From positions 24,242 to 88,241 of the forward strand of contig JBHJOA010000060.1 in the NCBI GenBank assembly GCA_050330205.1: a stretch of DNA of 64,000 nucleotides, in the 5' to 3' direction. Source of the DNA: Pelagibius sp050330205 (lineage in GTDB: Bacteria; Pseudomonadota; Alphaproteobacteria; Kiloniellales; Kiloniellaceae). Positions within the stretch are counted from its first letter, which is position 1, and every line of letters begins with the position of its first letter. Below are positions 26,874 to 34,683 of this stretch, in pieces. The translations under genes and the position numbers were made by a program. Under the pieces are notes generated by a model. That model was given only the letters and a program-made list of their open reading frames with translations, was not told the DNA's origin and ran no database searches.

Positions 26874-27707
26874 TCAGGCGGGCACGGCGACCCTGGCCGC
26901 GGCTTGACGGGGCTCCGCCTCGAAGGGCGGCAGGCTGGTGGAGGTCACCGACTCAGCGATTTCCTCCTCGGCGCCGGCGGTGCCGTAGATGCGCTGCACG
27001 GCAGCCCGCGTGAGGCTCTCCGGCGCGCCGTCGAACACCACCTCGCCGGCGGCCATGCCGATGATGCGGTCGCAATAGCTGCGCGCGGTGTCGAGGGTGT
27101 GCAGGTTGCACAGCACGGTGAGGCCTTCCTCGCGGTTGATCGCGCTGAGCGCCTCCATCACAAGGGTCGCATTGCGCGGGTCGAGCGAGGCGATCGGCTC
27201 GTCGGCGAGAATGACCTTGGGGTCTTGGAGCATGGCCCGGGCGATGGCGACGCGCTGCTGCTGGCCGCCGGACAGCGTGTCGGCGCGCTGCAGCGCCTGG
27301 TCGGCCAGGTCGAGGCGGTCGAGCGCCGCGATGGCCAGCGCGCGCTCGGCGGCGCTGAAATGCTTGGCCAGGGAGGAGACCGTGCCGTGGCGGTTGATGC
27401 GGCCGATCAGCACGTTGGTGAGCACGTCGAGGCGGTTCACCAGGTTGAACTGCTGGAAGATCATGGCGCAGGAGGCGCGCCAGGCGAGCAGCTCGCGCCC
27501 CTTCAGGCCCGTCACCGCCGTGCCGTGAAAGCGGATGCTGCCGGCGCTGGGCTCGATCAGGCGGTTGACCAGACGCAGCAGAGTCGACTTCCCTGCGCCC
27601 GAGCGCCCGATGATTCCCACCATCTGGCCTTCCGGGATTTCCAGGCTGACCGCGCTGACCGCGCGAACGGCGCCGAATGTCTTGGTGAGTTTCTCTATCT
27701 GCAGCAT
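26874..27707 (-). CDS. phnC: Phosphonate ABC transporter ATP-binding protein PhnC
   Basis: A 277-residue ABC ATPase. Walker A is GRSGAGKST (34-42), signature TLSGGQQQRVAIARAM, Walker B VILADEP, then IASLDPRNATLVMEAL and the H-loop VLCNLHTLDTAR, the pattern of PhnC. The start at 27707 has GGAGG upstream; a longer frame to 27755 is unlikely. The C-terminal 30 residues are a low-complexity tail. First gene of the operon phnC-phnD-phnE-phnE-acyltransferase, with a putative PhnF site 54 bases and a Pho box about 165 bases upstream. Confidence 0.93.
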   Translation of the reverse strand: MLQIEKLTKTFGAVRAVSAVSLEIPEGQMVGIIGRSGAGKSTLLRLVNRLIEPSAGSIRFHGTAVTGLKGRELLAWRASCAMIFQQFNLVNRLDVLTNVLIGRINRHGTVSSLAKHFSAAERALAIAALDRLDLADQALQRADTLSGGQQQRVAIARAMLQDPKVILADEPIASLDPRNATLVMEALSAINREEGLTVLCNLHTLDTARSYCDRIIGMAAGEVVFDGAPESLTRAAVQRIYGTAGAEEEIAESVTSTSLPPFEAEPRQAAARVAVPA

Positions 27708-27760
27708 GGTCGACCTCCACCCGCTTTTGGTCACGTCCCAGCCGGACAGAAACATCCGGT

Positions 27761-27773
27761 TGTCTAGATGAAT
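27761..27773 (+). promoter_or_regulatory. Putative PhnF operator upstream of phnC
   Basis: TGTCTAGATGAAT, 12 of 13 bases identical to the site before phnG at 15283. It lies 54 bases upstream of the phnC start in the region where its promoter must be. No other copy was noticed in the window. Confidence 0.6.
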
Positions 27774-27871
27774 TGGCGCTACCTTTCACGTCCGCGACCG
27801 GCTGCTTTGCCGGCAGGCCACGGCTCGCGTGACAAGCTTTGCTCAACGGGCAGGAGTCTAAGCGCGCGGCA

Positions 27872-27887
27872 ATGACTCTAATGTGAC
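27872..27887 (-). promoter_or_regulatory. Pho box (PhoB site) facing phnC
   Basis: On the minus strand it reads GTCAC-ATTAGA-GTCAT, two half-sites 11 bases apart, the standard PhoB spacing, about 165 bases upstream of phnC. An inverted repeat TGTGACG/CGTCACA (27882-27899) overlaps one edge of it. Confidence 0.6.
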
Positions 27888-28045
27888 GCTGCCGTCACAC
27901 TTCGAAGTTAGTTTATGGAGGCATGCGGGCGCGGCAGAGCCTACACATACCGCTGTCGTCCCGGCACCATGATGCTATTGGGGGTTCGGCGGCCGCAGGA
28001 TTGAGTATTCTGTCGCTTGTCGAGACCAGAGACAGGAGCGACCCG

Positions 28046-28102
28046 ATGAAGATTCAGTTCGCCTCAGCAGTCTCAAGTAGAAGACAGTTCCCTGCAGCTT
28101 AA
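28046..28102 (+). CDS. Possible 18-codon ORF with good ribosome site
   Basis: ATG at 28046 is preceded by ACAGGAGCGACCCG, a convincing ribosome site, and encodes MKIQFASAVSSRRQFPAA before TAA. The N-terminus looks like the start of a secreted protein that has been cut short. It may be a leader peptide, a gene remnant or chance. It lies between the two divergent phn operons. Confidence 0.25.
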   Translation: MKIQFASAVSSRRQFPAA

Positions 28103-28160
28103 AGCGGCACGCCGTTTCAGAACAAGGAAAGTGGATAGGTCGACGCGAAATGCAATCCGC

Positions 28161-28178
28161 CTGTCACCAAGCTGTCAT
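28161..28178 (+). promoter_or_regulatory. Pho box upstream of the DUF1045-HD-phnN operon
   Basis: CTGTCACCAAGCTGTCAT is a near-perfect PhoB box: two CTGTCA(C/T) half-sites 11 bases apart. It lies 98 bases before the DUF1045 start on the same strand. With the site at 27872 it indicates phosphate-starvation control of both divergent operons. Confidence 0.75.
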
Positions 28179-28275
28179 GGAAAGCACTTACTCATTGCCG
28201 ACTTGGTAAGTTCCTTGGCGACGAACCTCGCACCGGCTATGAGTCGGCGGCAGAAGCCATCCGGAGTCGGACCCT

Positions 28276-29025
28276 TTGAACGCTACCGCCCAGCCCCGCT
28301 ACGCCGTCTACTATGCGCCTCCCGCTGACGCCGACCTCTGGCGTCTGGCGCAGGCCTGGCTCGGGCGCGACTGCGTGAGCGATACGGCGCGGGAGCAACC
28401 GGCACTCGCCGGCTGGACCGCGGCGGAGATTTCCGCCGCGACCGAGAGCCCGCGACATTACGGCTTCCATGCTACGCTGAAGGCGCCGTTCCGCTTGGCG
28501 CCCGGCCACTCACTTGCGGACCTGCGCGACGCGCTCAGCGCCCTTGCAGCGCGGAGTCAGCCCTTCGAAGCTCCGCCGCTGCGGCTTTCCACCATCGGCT
28601 CCTTCATCGCCTTAACCCTCTCCGCCCCATCGCCGGAGATGCAAGCGATGGCCGACACGGCGGTGCAGGACCTCGACGGGCTGCGCGCGCCGATCACCGA
28701 TACGGAAGTGGCTCGCCGCCTGCGGGGCGGGCTGACGCCGCGGCAGGAGGCGCTGCTGCGGCGCTGGGGCTATCCCTACGTGCTGGAGGAGTTCCGTTTC
28801 CACATGACCCTGACCGGCTCGATCGGCGTGACAGAGCGCCGCGAGCGCCTGCAGGCGCAGCTTGTCGTCCTCTTCCGCCCGGTGCTCGGCGATCCGGTTC
28901 CGGTCCGCGAGATCTGCCTCTATAGTCAGGCGGACAGAGACCGGCCTTTCCGGCTGGCCGAACGCTTTCGTCTCGGCTCTGAAGCGGCAGAGTGCCATCC
29001 GGCACAGGGACAGACCTCCGCATGA
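28276..29025 (+). CDS. DUF1045 phosphonate-operon protein, 2H phosphoesterase superfamily
   Basis: A 249-residue DUF1045 protein (the phn-operon group TIGR03223). It carries the two HxT motifs of 2H phosphoesterases: H65-A-T67 in HYGFHATLKAPF and H176-M-T178 in EEFRFHMTLTGS. Members of this superfamily act on cyclic phosphates and 2'-5' bonds, so it could open the ribosyl cyclic phosphate made by PhnJ; that is inference. The start is TTG at 28276: an in-frame stop lies at 28240, no ATG or GTG occurs before the conserved YAVYYAPP, and GGAG is 9 bases upstream. It overlaps the HD gene by 4 bases. Confidence 0.87.
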   Translation: MNATAQPRYAVYYAPPADADLWRLAQAWLGRDCVSDTAREQPALAGWTAAEISAATESPRHYGFHATLKAPFRLAPGHSLADLRDALSALAARSQPFEAPPLRLSTIGSFIALTLSAPSPEMQAMADTAVQDLDGLRAPITDTEVARRLRGGLTPRQEALLRRWGYPYVLEEFRFHMTLTGSIGVTERRERLQAQLVVLFRPVLGDPVPVREICLYSQADRDRPFRLAERFRLGSEAAECHPAQGQTSA

Positions 29026-29588
29026 CCGATCCCCTGCGCAGCGAAGAAACGTCGGACGACCCCGTCGACCAACTCCTGGCGCGGCAGGCTGAACTCGGGG
29101 CCGAGCGCTACGTCGGCGAGGTGGTGATGCAGCTGGCCCATGCCCTGCAGTGCGCCACCTTCGCCCAGCGCGCACGCACGCCGGACAGATCGGTCGCCGC
29201 GGCGCTGATGCACGATGTCGGCCCAGTGGTGAACCCGAAGGACGAGGTCGCCACGCAGCGGGGAGTCGATGCCGCCCACGTGTCGGTCGGCGCCGCTTGG
29301 TTGGCGCGCTGGTTCGAGCCCGCCGTGGCACAGCATGTGGCCGCCAATCGCTACCTTTGCCAAGTGGAGGAAGCTTACCATGCCAAGCTCTCCGACGAGT
29401 CGGTGCGCAGCCTGACACTGCAGGGCGGCCCGTTCAGCAAGGCCGAGGCAATTGCCTTCCTCGCCAACCCCTACGCCGCCGACACCGTCACCCTGCGCCG
29501 CGGGGACGAGTTGGTCAAAGATCCGGAGATGCGCACGCCGAGCCTCGAGGGCTTCCGCCCGGTGCTCGAGCGGGAGCGGAAGGCATAG
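29022..29588 (+). CDS. Phosphonate-operon HD-domain protein (PhnZ-like oxygenase family)
   Basis: A 188-residue HD-domain protein of the Phn-HD group (TIGR03276), related to the di-iron oxygenase PhnZ. By analogy with PhnZ, the metal ligands H40, H64-D65, H86, H105 and D152 and the aromatic Y30 are present. Two positions that bind the phosphonate in PhnZ are changed: the His of HDxGH is Pro68 (HDVGP), and the Lys after the last metal His is Asn109. So it may use another substrate. It overlaps DUF1045 (ATGA) and ends 1 base before the GTG of phnN. The start at 29022 fits the coupled arrangement; a longer frame to 28992 is unlikely. Confidence 0.82.
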   Translation: MTDPLRSEETSDDPVDQLLARQAELGAERYVGEVVMQLAHALQCATFAQRARTPDRSVAAALMHDVGPVVNPKDEVATQRGVDAAHVSVGAAWLARWFEPAVAQHVAANRYLCQVEEAYHAKLSDESVRSLTLQGGPFSKAEAIAFLANPYAADTVTLRRGDELVKDPEMRTPSLEGFRPVLERERKA

Positions 29589-29589
29589 C

Positions 29590-30159
29590 GTGGCGGCGGC
29601 GGCGCGAGCGCGCGGACGTCTCGTTCTGGTGGTGGGGCCGAGCGGTGCCGGCAAGGATAGCCTGATCGACGCCGCCCGCGAAAGGCTTGCCGGGAATCCG
29701 CGCTTCGTCTTCCCGCGCCGCCTCGTCACCCGGCCGCGCGATCTCGGCAGCGAGGACCACCTCACGCTCTCCGAAGCCGACTTCGCCTGTCAACGCGATG
29801 CGGGCGCCTTCTTCCTACACTGGCGCGCGCACGGACTGCACTACGCGCTGCCCGGAAGTGTCGCCGAAGACCTCGCCGGCGGCCGCACGGTGGTGGCCAA
29901 CGTCTCCCGCACGGTGATCGCGGAGGCGCGCCGCAAGCAGCCGGCGACCACCGTCGTGATTGTCACCGCCCCGCTTGCGGTGCTCGCCGAGCGCCTTAAG
30001 GCGCGCGGGCGCGAGGATGCCGCCGCTATCGACGACCGGCTCGCCCGCGCCGCCGAGCAGCCGAGCGGCCCGGACGTGGTGATGGTGATGAACGACGGCC
30101 CTTTCCAGGCCTCAGTCGAGCGCTTTCTGCAGGTTATGACCGCGCCAGCCGGGGCGTGA
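29590..30159 (+). CDS. phnN: Ribose 1,5-bisphosphokinase PhnN
   Basis: A 189-residue guanylate-kinase-like enzyme that makes phosphoribosyl diphosphate from ribose 1,5-bisphosphate, the last step of C-P lyase ribose recovery. P-loop GPSGAGKDS (16-24), FPRRLVTRPRDLGSEDH and FFLHWRAHGLHYALP are diagnostic of PhnN. The GTG start at 29590, one base after the stop of the HD gene, gives the P-loop its usual position; a longer frame runs into the HD gene. It is the last gene of the operon. Confidence 0.92.
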   Translation: MAAAARARGRLVLVVGPSGAGKDSLIDAARERLAGNPRFVFPRRLVTRPRDLGSEDHLTLSEADFACQRDAGAFFLHWRAHGLHYALPGSVAEDLAGGRTVVANVSRTVIAEARRKQPATTVVIVTAPLAVLAERLKARGREDAAAIDDRLARAAEQPSGPDVVMVMNDGPFQASVERFLQVMTAPAGA

Positions 30160-30544
30160 GCCGGCAGGTGCCGCGGTTGTAGTCTTCCTTCAGACAAGTC
30201 CAGTAGCGCACGCTCGTGGTGCCGCGAAGGTCCACCTTGGCAATTCGCAACCTACCACCTGCTCAGACGAAGTCGACACCGCATGATTCGGTGCAGCGAA
30301 ATCAAGACCTGAACGACGATCGATCCGTGGCAGTCGTTGTAACCAGCTGCGGCATCTTCTCCCAGCCACTTCTTGCCGTCATCTACCACGCTGACGCAGA
30401 TGAGACCCTGATCCGCCGCTGCTGGCTGGCTGTCCATCGCAATTGACAGTAGCTCTATCGGGAACGGGCCCACCCGCACAGCCCAAATGAGGTGAGAGAG
30501 AAGCTTGAGAGTATTCCGGTTGCCGAAGTAGCGCATAGCTCGTC
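30160..30544. other. Intergenic stretch with possible gene remnants
   Basis: On the minus strand, 30252-30536 is open for 94 codons (FGNRNTLKLLSHLIW followed by AVRVGPFPIELLSIAMDSQP), and 30163-30240 gives KVDLRGTTSVRYWTCLKEDY with no start. Neither has a clear ribosome site or a family I recognise. They may be parts of decayed genes at the edge of the accessory region. Confidence 0.3.
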
Positions 30545-30618
30545 TTGAACCGCCCCGGGTTTGCCGGAGGCTCCGGACTTTGAGAGGATGGAGCGGTGGA
30601 CAAGCAGGGGCGGTTCAA
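30545..30618. mobile_element. 74-bp IS3-like miniature element (two ends fused)
   Basis: TTGAACCGCCCC at the left and GGGGCGGTTCAA at the right are perfect 12-base inverted repeats, and TGAACCGCCCCGGG is a start typical of IS3-group elements. Only about 50 bases lie between them, with no coding capacity, so it is an internally deleted IS or MITE-like derivative. It sits just beyond the stop of the integrase fragment. Confidence 0.6.
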
Positions 30619-30652
30619 TCACCACGCGCGCCAGACGAGCCATTGGAGGAGG

Positions 30653-30856
30653 TTAGGGCCGAAGCGTGGTAGCGTCAATTTCACGCACTGTCACCGTGAT
30701 CCTGCGGGTGAGCTTTCGGGCCAGAACAGGGTCTGCGGTTGCGAGGGACCCATCAAAATAGGTTCGTTTTAAAATTTCCTTGAGCGGAGCGGGCAGGCGG
30801 CGGCGGTAGTGGTAGATGGCGCCGCGGCGGCGCAGGTGTGGGTTCTGGTTAGACAA
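30653..30856 (-). pseudogene. Tyrosine integrase N-terminal fragment (DUF6538-like)
   Basis: From a TTG at 30856 (AAGGA upstream) it encodes about 67 residues: SNQNPHLRRRGAIYHYRRRL, then PAPLKEILKRTYFDGSLATA and DPVLARKLTRRI, ending in an early stop. This is the N-terminal arm seen in tyrosine recombinases of integrative elements (DUF6538 type). The core-binding and catalytic domains (R-H-R-Y) are missing. Its upstream region runs straight into the duplicated tRNA-Gln 3' end, the typical int-att layout, so it marks the edge of a former integrative element. Confidence 0.7.
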
Positions 30857-30905
30857 GGTGGGGTCCTTTTTGGTGGGCGCGCCGTAGCCACGAAAAGGAG
30901 CCCGC

Positions 30906-31023
30906 GGGCGGCCGTCTTGTGGACAGCCGTGTGGTACACCGTTGTGGTACAGAGCGTCTCCGCACCCTGTAAGCAACTGATTTTGCTGGATTTTCCTGGG
31001 GGCTTGGCTGGGGGACCTGGATT
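30906..31023 (+). repeat. Direct repeat, left att-like copy of the tRNA-Gln 3' region
   Basis: It matches 52032-52135 with a few changes and one roughly 14-base insertion. The innermost 29 bases (30995-31023) are identical to 52107-52135 and include the last 19 bases of tRNA-Gln with its CCA. Identity stops inside the T-loop. It is the displaced attachment copy. Confidence 0.75.
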
Positions 31024-31413
31024 TTCACCGAAGTTCCCAGTAACCATTTGATTTCGCAGCGGCTTCCGGAAGCGCTGAAAAGCAATGTGTCACAGTATTG
31101 TGGCACAGTCCATGGCCTTTGCCGCAAATGCGATCTTCCGGTGGAACTGCCAGAGGCCGGCGCGGGTGGTGGAGCGCGCGGGCCGCTTCGCGCGGTCGGT
31201 TCTCGGCAAGGCAGTATCCGTCGTTGGAGCGGCAAGCGGGGAGATGCGCACCTCGCACTGGCAGAGATTAGGTCATTCGTGGCGGCGCTCTCCGGGCAGA
31301 GATCCGTCACCTATAGTCTCCACGAACGCCTGGACGGCAGCGACTTCAGCTAAGGGGTCGAGAGCAGACATCGCCTCTGGCTGTTGGCGACTTTCGTCTT
31401 TGACCCCAAGCAG
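31024..31413. other. Intergenic stretch, no supported gene
   Basis: It begins at the break of the tRNA-Gln repeat. Short overlapping frames exist on both strands, but none shows a domain, signal peptide or ribosome site. The gene at 31414 converges onto it. Confidence 0.5.
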
Positions 31414-32400
31414 TCATACCATGGCGATAACACGGTGAATAAACCATGCTGCGGCGAGGCTTCCGATGCCGTAGGCGATGACGTTGCGCAGCCTGTGTAG
31501 ACGCGGCGCGAGCAGGCGCTCGAGCGCAACGATGAAAGCCAGCACGACGACAACGAAGAGCAGCTGTCCGGCCTCAATGCCCAGATTGAAGGCCAGGAAG
31601 GCCAGGGACACGTCGGTCTGCGGCAGGCCGATTTCCTGCAGCGCGCCGCCGAAACCGAAGCCATGGAGCAGGCCGAAGCCAAAGGCGATGATCCAGGGCA
31701 GGCGTACTGCCATGGTGGCGCCCTGGCGGAGCTCGCGCGGCACCTCGGCGGTGGTGAAGACGATCGAGAGGGCGATGACCGCCTCCACCGGTTGCTGCGG
31801 CGCCGCGGCCCAACCGAAGACCGCCAGAGCCAGTGTGAAGCTGTGGGCGAGGGTGAAGGCGGTGACGGTCTTCAGCAGCATCCAGCCGCCGCGCACGAGT
31901 AGCAGAAGGGCGAGCACGAAGAGCAGGTGGTCAACGCCGAGCAGGATGTGCTCGACCCCGAGCAGGAAGTATGTGCGCGCCGTCTCCAGCCATCCCGGCG
32001 TAGCGGTGACTGTGAAGAAGGGCTCGTCCGGCGTGAGGCGGGCCGCTTGCGTGGTGCCCCCGGCCAGTTCGACGCGCACGATCACGTCGGTGTAGGTGGC
32101 GGGGAGTCCCTCGATGAAGACCCGGCGCCCGGCGAGCCCGCCGGGACAGAAGACAGAGAGGTGGTCGATGAAGCCGCCACCGCCGAACTCGGCGCGGGGC
32201 GCTGCGCGTTCCACACAATCCTGCGGCAGCTGCACGTAGAGGGCGAGACGCATGTCGCCGCGCGTCGGTACTTTGAAGCGCACGACGTAGTCTTCCGGCG
32301 CCTCCTCGCGAATTTCCAGGAAGCCGGGCTGCAGCTCGTGCGCTGCAAGGGGTGGCGCGGGGAGGACGAGCAGCGCCAGCAGGATCAGCAGGCGACTCAT
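31414..32400 (-). CDS. HupE/UreJ-like membrane protein with N-terminal periplasmic domain
   Basis: A 328-residue protein. Signal peptide 1-20 (ending PLAA before HELQPG), a periplasmic beta-rich domain to about 140, then a membrane part with about six to seven helices. The HX5DH metal motif of the HupE nickel-permease family is visible as H151-ILLGV-D157-H158, and GLLHGFGFGG is the second family motif. It fits the HupE/UreJ_2 group. It overlaps the PpiC-type gene by 4 bases and is the last gene of a minus-strand run with two more HupE-like genes and DUF3604. Metal transport is inferred from the family. Confidence 0.82.
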   Translation of the reverse strand: MSRLLILLALLVLPAPPLAAHELQPGFLEIREEAPEDYVVRFKVPTRGDMRLALYVQLPQDCVERAAPRAEFGGGGFIDHLSVFCPGGLAGRRVFIEGLPATYTDVIVRVELAGGTTQAARLTPDEPFFTVTATPGWLETARTYFLLGVEHILLGVDHLLFVLALLLLVRGGWMLLKTVTAFTLAHSFTLALAVFGWAAAPQQPVEAVIALSIVFTTAEVPRELRQGATMAVRLPWIIAFGFGLLHGFGFGGALQEIGLPQTDVSLAFLAFNLGIEAGQLLFVVVVLAFIVALERLLAPRLHRLRNVIAYGIGSLAAAWFIHRVIAMV

Positions 32401-33269
32401 CGTTGCGGCGCGTCAGCGTCTTCGGCGAAGATCAGGATGATCTCGTAGCCGTCGCTCAGACGGCGGTACTCTTCGGCGACATAGGCTTCGCGCTTCCAGC
32501 GCTGCCACTCGCGGAGCACCGCGGCTTCCACCTCGGCGAGCGGCGGATCGGTGGCGGCCTCGCGCGCGACAATGCGGACCAGGTGCAGGCCGTAGACGGA
32601 GGCGGTCGGCCCGCTCCACTCGCCGTCTTGGTGGGCTTCCAGCCCGGCAACGAATTCCTCGCCGAAAGTTCGCGCGACCACGGAAAGCGGCGTAAGGCGC
32701 ATTTCGTAGGGCAGAAGCGTCGGATCGCTAAGCTCCTGCGCCAAATTCGCAGAGCGCGAGCCCCGCAACGACTCGAGCTTATTCGCGGCACGCAGCGCTG
32801 CCGGTCGCTCCTGTTGCTCCGGACTGACGAAGACCTGCTGAAAGGCAATGCGGGGTTCAATGCGGAAAAGCGCACGGTTGACCTCAAGGAAGGTCTGCAG
32901 TTCGCCCGCGCCCGGTTCCAGCACCGCGCCGGGAGGCTCGGCGAGGAACGCCATCTTCTGCTGCATGCGGCGGCGCACCACCGTGTCGTCGCGATCGAGG
33001 CCGTGCTTCAGGGCCTCGCGGTAGTAGATCTCCTCCTTCACGTAAGCGTCGACGAGCCCGCGCAGCTCTTCGGGCGTCGGCGGGCGCTGCCAGGTGCGCG
33101 CGAAGACCTCGGCTAGCTGCGCGACGCGTCCCTCGCTCACCACGATGCGCTCGCGCGGAGGCGCCGAGTCGCGATCGCTGGCTACCAGATCGTAGAAGGC
33201 GAAGACCGCGGCGCCGATGACCAGAAAGTGAACCAGCGGCTCGCGCAGCACCTTGGAGAGCAGCCGCAT
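32397..33269 (-). CDS. Membrane-anchored PpiC-type peptidyl-prolyl isomerase-like protein
   Basis: A 290-residue protein with one N-terminal membrane helix (about 12-28, VHFLVIGAAVFAFYDLV) and the rest periplasmic. The SurA-like N-terminal part (VSEGRVAQLAEVF, RPPTPEELRGLVDAYVKEEIYYRE) is followed by a parvulin-like segment around 190-250. The type is common beside HupE/UreJ_2 genes and may help folding of secreted partners. It starts 3 bases after the small HupE-like gene and overlaps the next gene by 4 bases. Confidence 0.75.
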   Translation of the reverse strand: MRLLSKVLREPLVHFLVIGAAVFAFYDLVASDRDSAPPRERIVVSEGRVAQLAEVFARTWQRPPTPEELRGLVDAYVKEEIYYREALKHGLDRDDTVVRRRMQQKMAFLAEPPGAVLEPGAGELQTFLEVNRALFRIEPRIAFQQVFVSPEQQERPAALRAANKLESLRGSRSANLAQELSDPTLLPYEMRLTPLSVVARTFGEEFVAGLEAHQDGEWSGPTASVYGLHLVRIVAREAATDPPLAEVEAAVLREWQRWKREAYVAEEYRRLSDGYEIILIFAEDADAPQR

Positions 33270-33272
33270 GGT

Positions 33273-33878
33273 TCAGCCCTGTCCCGTCACCGGGATCCCC
33301 GTCAAGGTGAAGGCGAGCACGATGCCGGCCGCGGCGGCGATCCAGGAACCGGCGATGCGCACGCCGATGCAGTGCCAGGCACGAGGTGTTCGCGACGCCA
33401 GGCCGCCGGCATAGCTGAGGAGCAGAACACCGCCGATCGCCGTGCCGGCCAGGGTCAGCGATGTGTCTCTGCCGGACACGCTGCCAGGCAGCGAGTCCAA
33501 GCCCATGCCGAAGCCGCCCAAGGCGGCGAGACCCGCAAGCGCCGGCAGTCCGATCGGTCGTCTGAAAGCAACAAGCAGCCCGGCGGTGAGGGCCACGACG
33601 AGCAGCGCGGCCGCGGGCACAGTGGGGATCACCAGTTGGCCGGCAGCGAGCCCGATCCAGAAGGCGGCAACAAAGGTGCCCCAACCCCAGCGACTGAGGA
33701 CGGTCGCCTGTTGACCGAGAAGCAGGCCGGTCGCGACAAGGATCAGGAGGTGGGCGGGGACCAGGACGGGATGCAGGAGGCCATTGTAGAAGCTTCCGAT
33801 TCCCGCGATGGGCGTGTGCGCCAGGGCGGGCCCGGTCGTCGCTAGCAAAAGAGCAAGGGTGGCGGCGAAGCGCTTCAT
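33273..33878 (-). CDS. HupE/UreJ-family membrane protein with degenerate metal motif
   Basis: A 201-residue protein with a signal peptide (ending ALAHTPIAG) and about six hydrophobic helices. The family HX5DH motif reads H36-PVLVP-A42-H43, with Ala in place of Asp, and the second His-rich motif is missing, so metal transport is doubtful. The start at 33878 overlaps the upstream paralog (ATGA), which shows translational coupling. The pair may form a heteromeric membrane complex; that is inference. Confidence 0.75.
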   Translation of the reverse strand: MKRFAATLALLLATTGPALAHTPIAGIGSFYNGLLHPVLVPAHLLILVATGLLLGQQATVLSRWGWGTFVAAFWIGLAAGQLVIPTVPAAALLVVALTAGLLVAFRRPIGLPALAGLAALGGFGMGLDSLPGSVSGRDTSLTLAGTAIGGVLLLSYAGGLASRTPRAWHCIGVRIAGSWIAAAAGIVLAFTLTGIPVTGQG

Positions 33879-34510
33879 GCAACGCCGACCAAGAAGGCGA
33901 TGCCGGCGACCGCGATCGTGCCGCCGGCTGTCCGGACGGCCGTTCGGCCCCAATTCCACTGGGCCAACAGGCTGAAAACGATGCCGCAGAGATGCAGCAT
34001 GCCGGTGGCGATAACGAAGCCGAGGGCATAGGTCAGCGGATTGGCGCTGCCAGGCAACTCGGTGCCGTGAGCGTGGCCGTGGAAGATCGCAAACGCGCCG
34101 ACGACGACGGTGGCGATCCACAAGGGCGGGCGCGCGGCCAGCGCGACCATGACACCGAGGACCACCGCCGAGGCTGCAATGCCGACCTCCACTGCCGGCA
34201 GCGGCAGGCCAAAGATTCCGAGCGCCGCGCCAGCGGCCATGACGAGCGGAAAGACGACGGGCAGAAGCCAGATCGCCGGAGTTCCGAGGAAGGCGCCCCA
34301 GAGACCGACGGCGACCATTGCCGCGACGTGGTCCCAACCAAGGAGGGGGTGCAAGAAGCCGCTGACGAAGCCGCCGGCCGCGCCGACGCTTTCGTGGGCC
34401 AGGGCAGGTGTCGCGACCAGCAGCAGCGCCACCGCAAAGAGCAGCGCGGTGGCGAGGACTGTAGGGCTCCGCAGCGGGCCGGGCTCCTCCGGCACTGAAA
34501 CATTTTTCAT
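33875..34510 (-). CDS. HupE/UreJ-family metal permease
   Basis: A 211-residue protein with a signal-like first helix (ending ATPALAHES) and about six membrane helices. It has both family motifs: H54-PLLGW-D60-H61 and FHGHAHGTE. HupE proteins carry nickel (or related metals) into the cell by facilitated diffusion. It comes before the degenerate paralog and 174 bases after the hypothetical gene upstream. No urease or hydrogenase genes are in the window, so the metal use is unknown. Confidence 0.85.
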   Translation of the reverse strand: MKNVSVPEEPGPLRSPTVLATALLFAVALLLVATPALAHESVGAAGGFVSGFLHPLLGWDHVAAMVAVGLWGAFLGTPAIWLLPVVFPLVMAAGAALGIFGLPLPAVEVGIAASAVVLGVMVALAARPPLWIATVVVGAFAIFHGHAHGTELPGSANPLTYALGFVIATGMLHLCGIVFSLLAQWNWGRTAVRTAGGTIAVAGIAFLVGVA

Positions 34511-34683
34511 CAGTTGCTCCTCTTGGCATCTTCAGCGAGGGCGTCCGCGGGCAGTCGAAGCGCCAGGTGCTTGGAAGGCTCTCTCCGGGCACCTAAGAAT
34601 TCTGCGACGGCGAAACCCTCTTCCTGATTTCTGTTTCGACGAGCCGATCGCGCCCTGCCAGTGAGGAGCACGCTCCACGAAGT

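Noticed and set aside
30995..31030. A second tRNA gene at the left repeat
   Set aside because: Only the last 19 bases of tRNA-Gln are present; the rest of the cloverleaf is missing.
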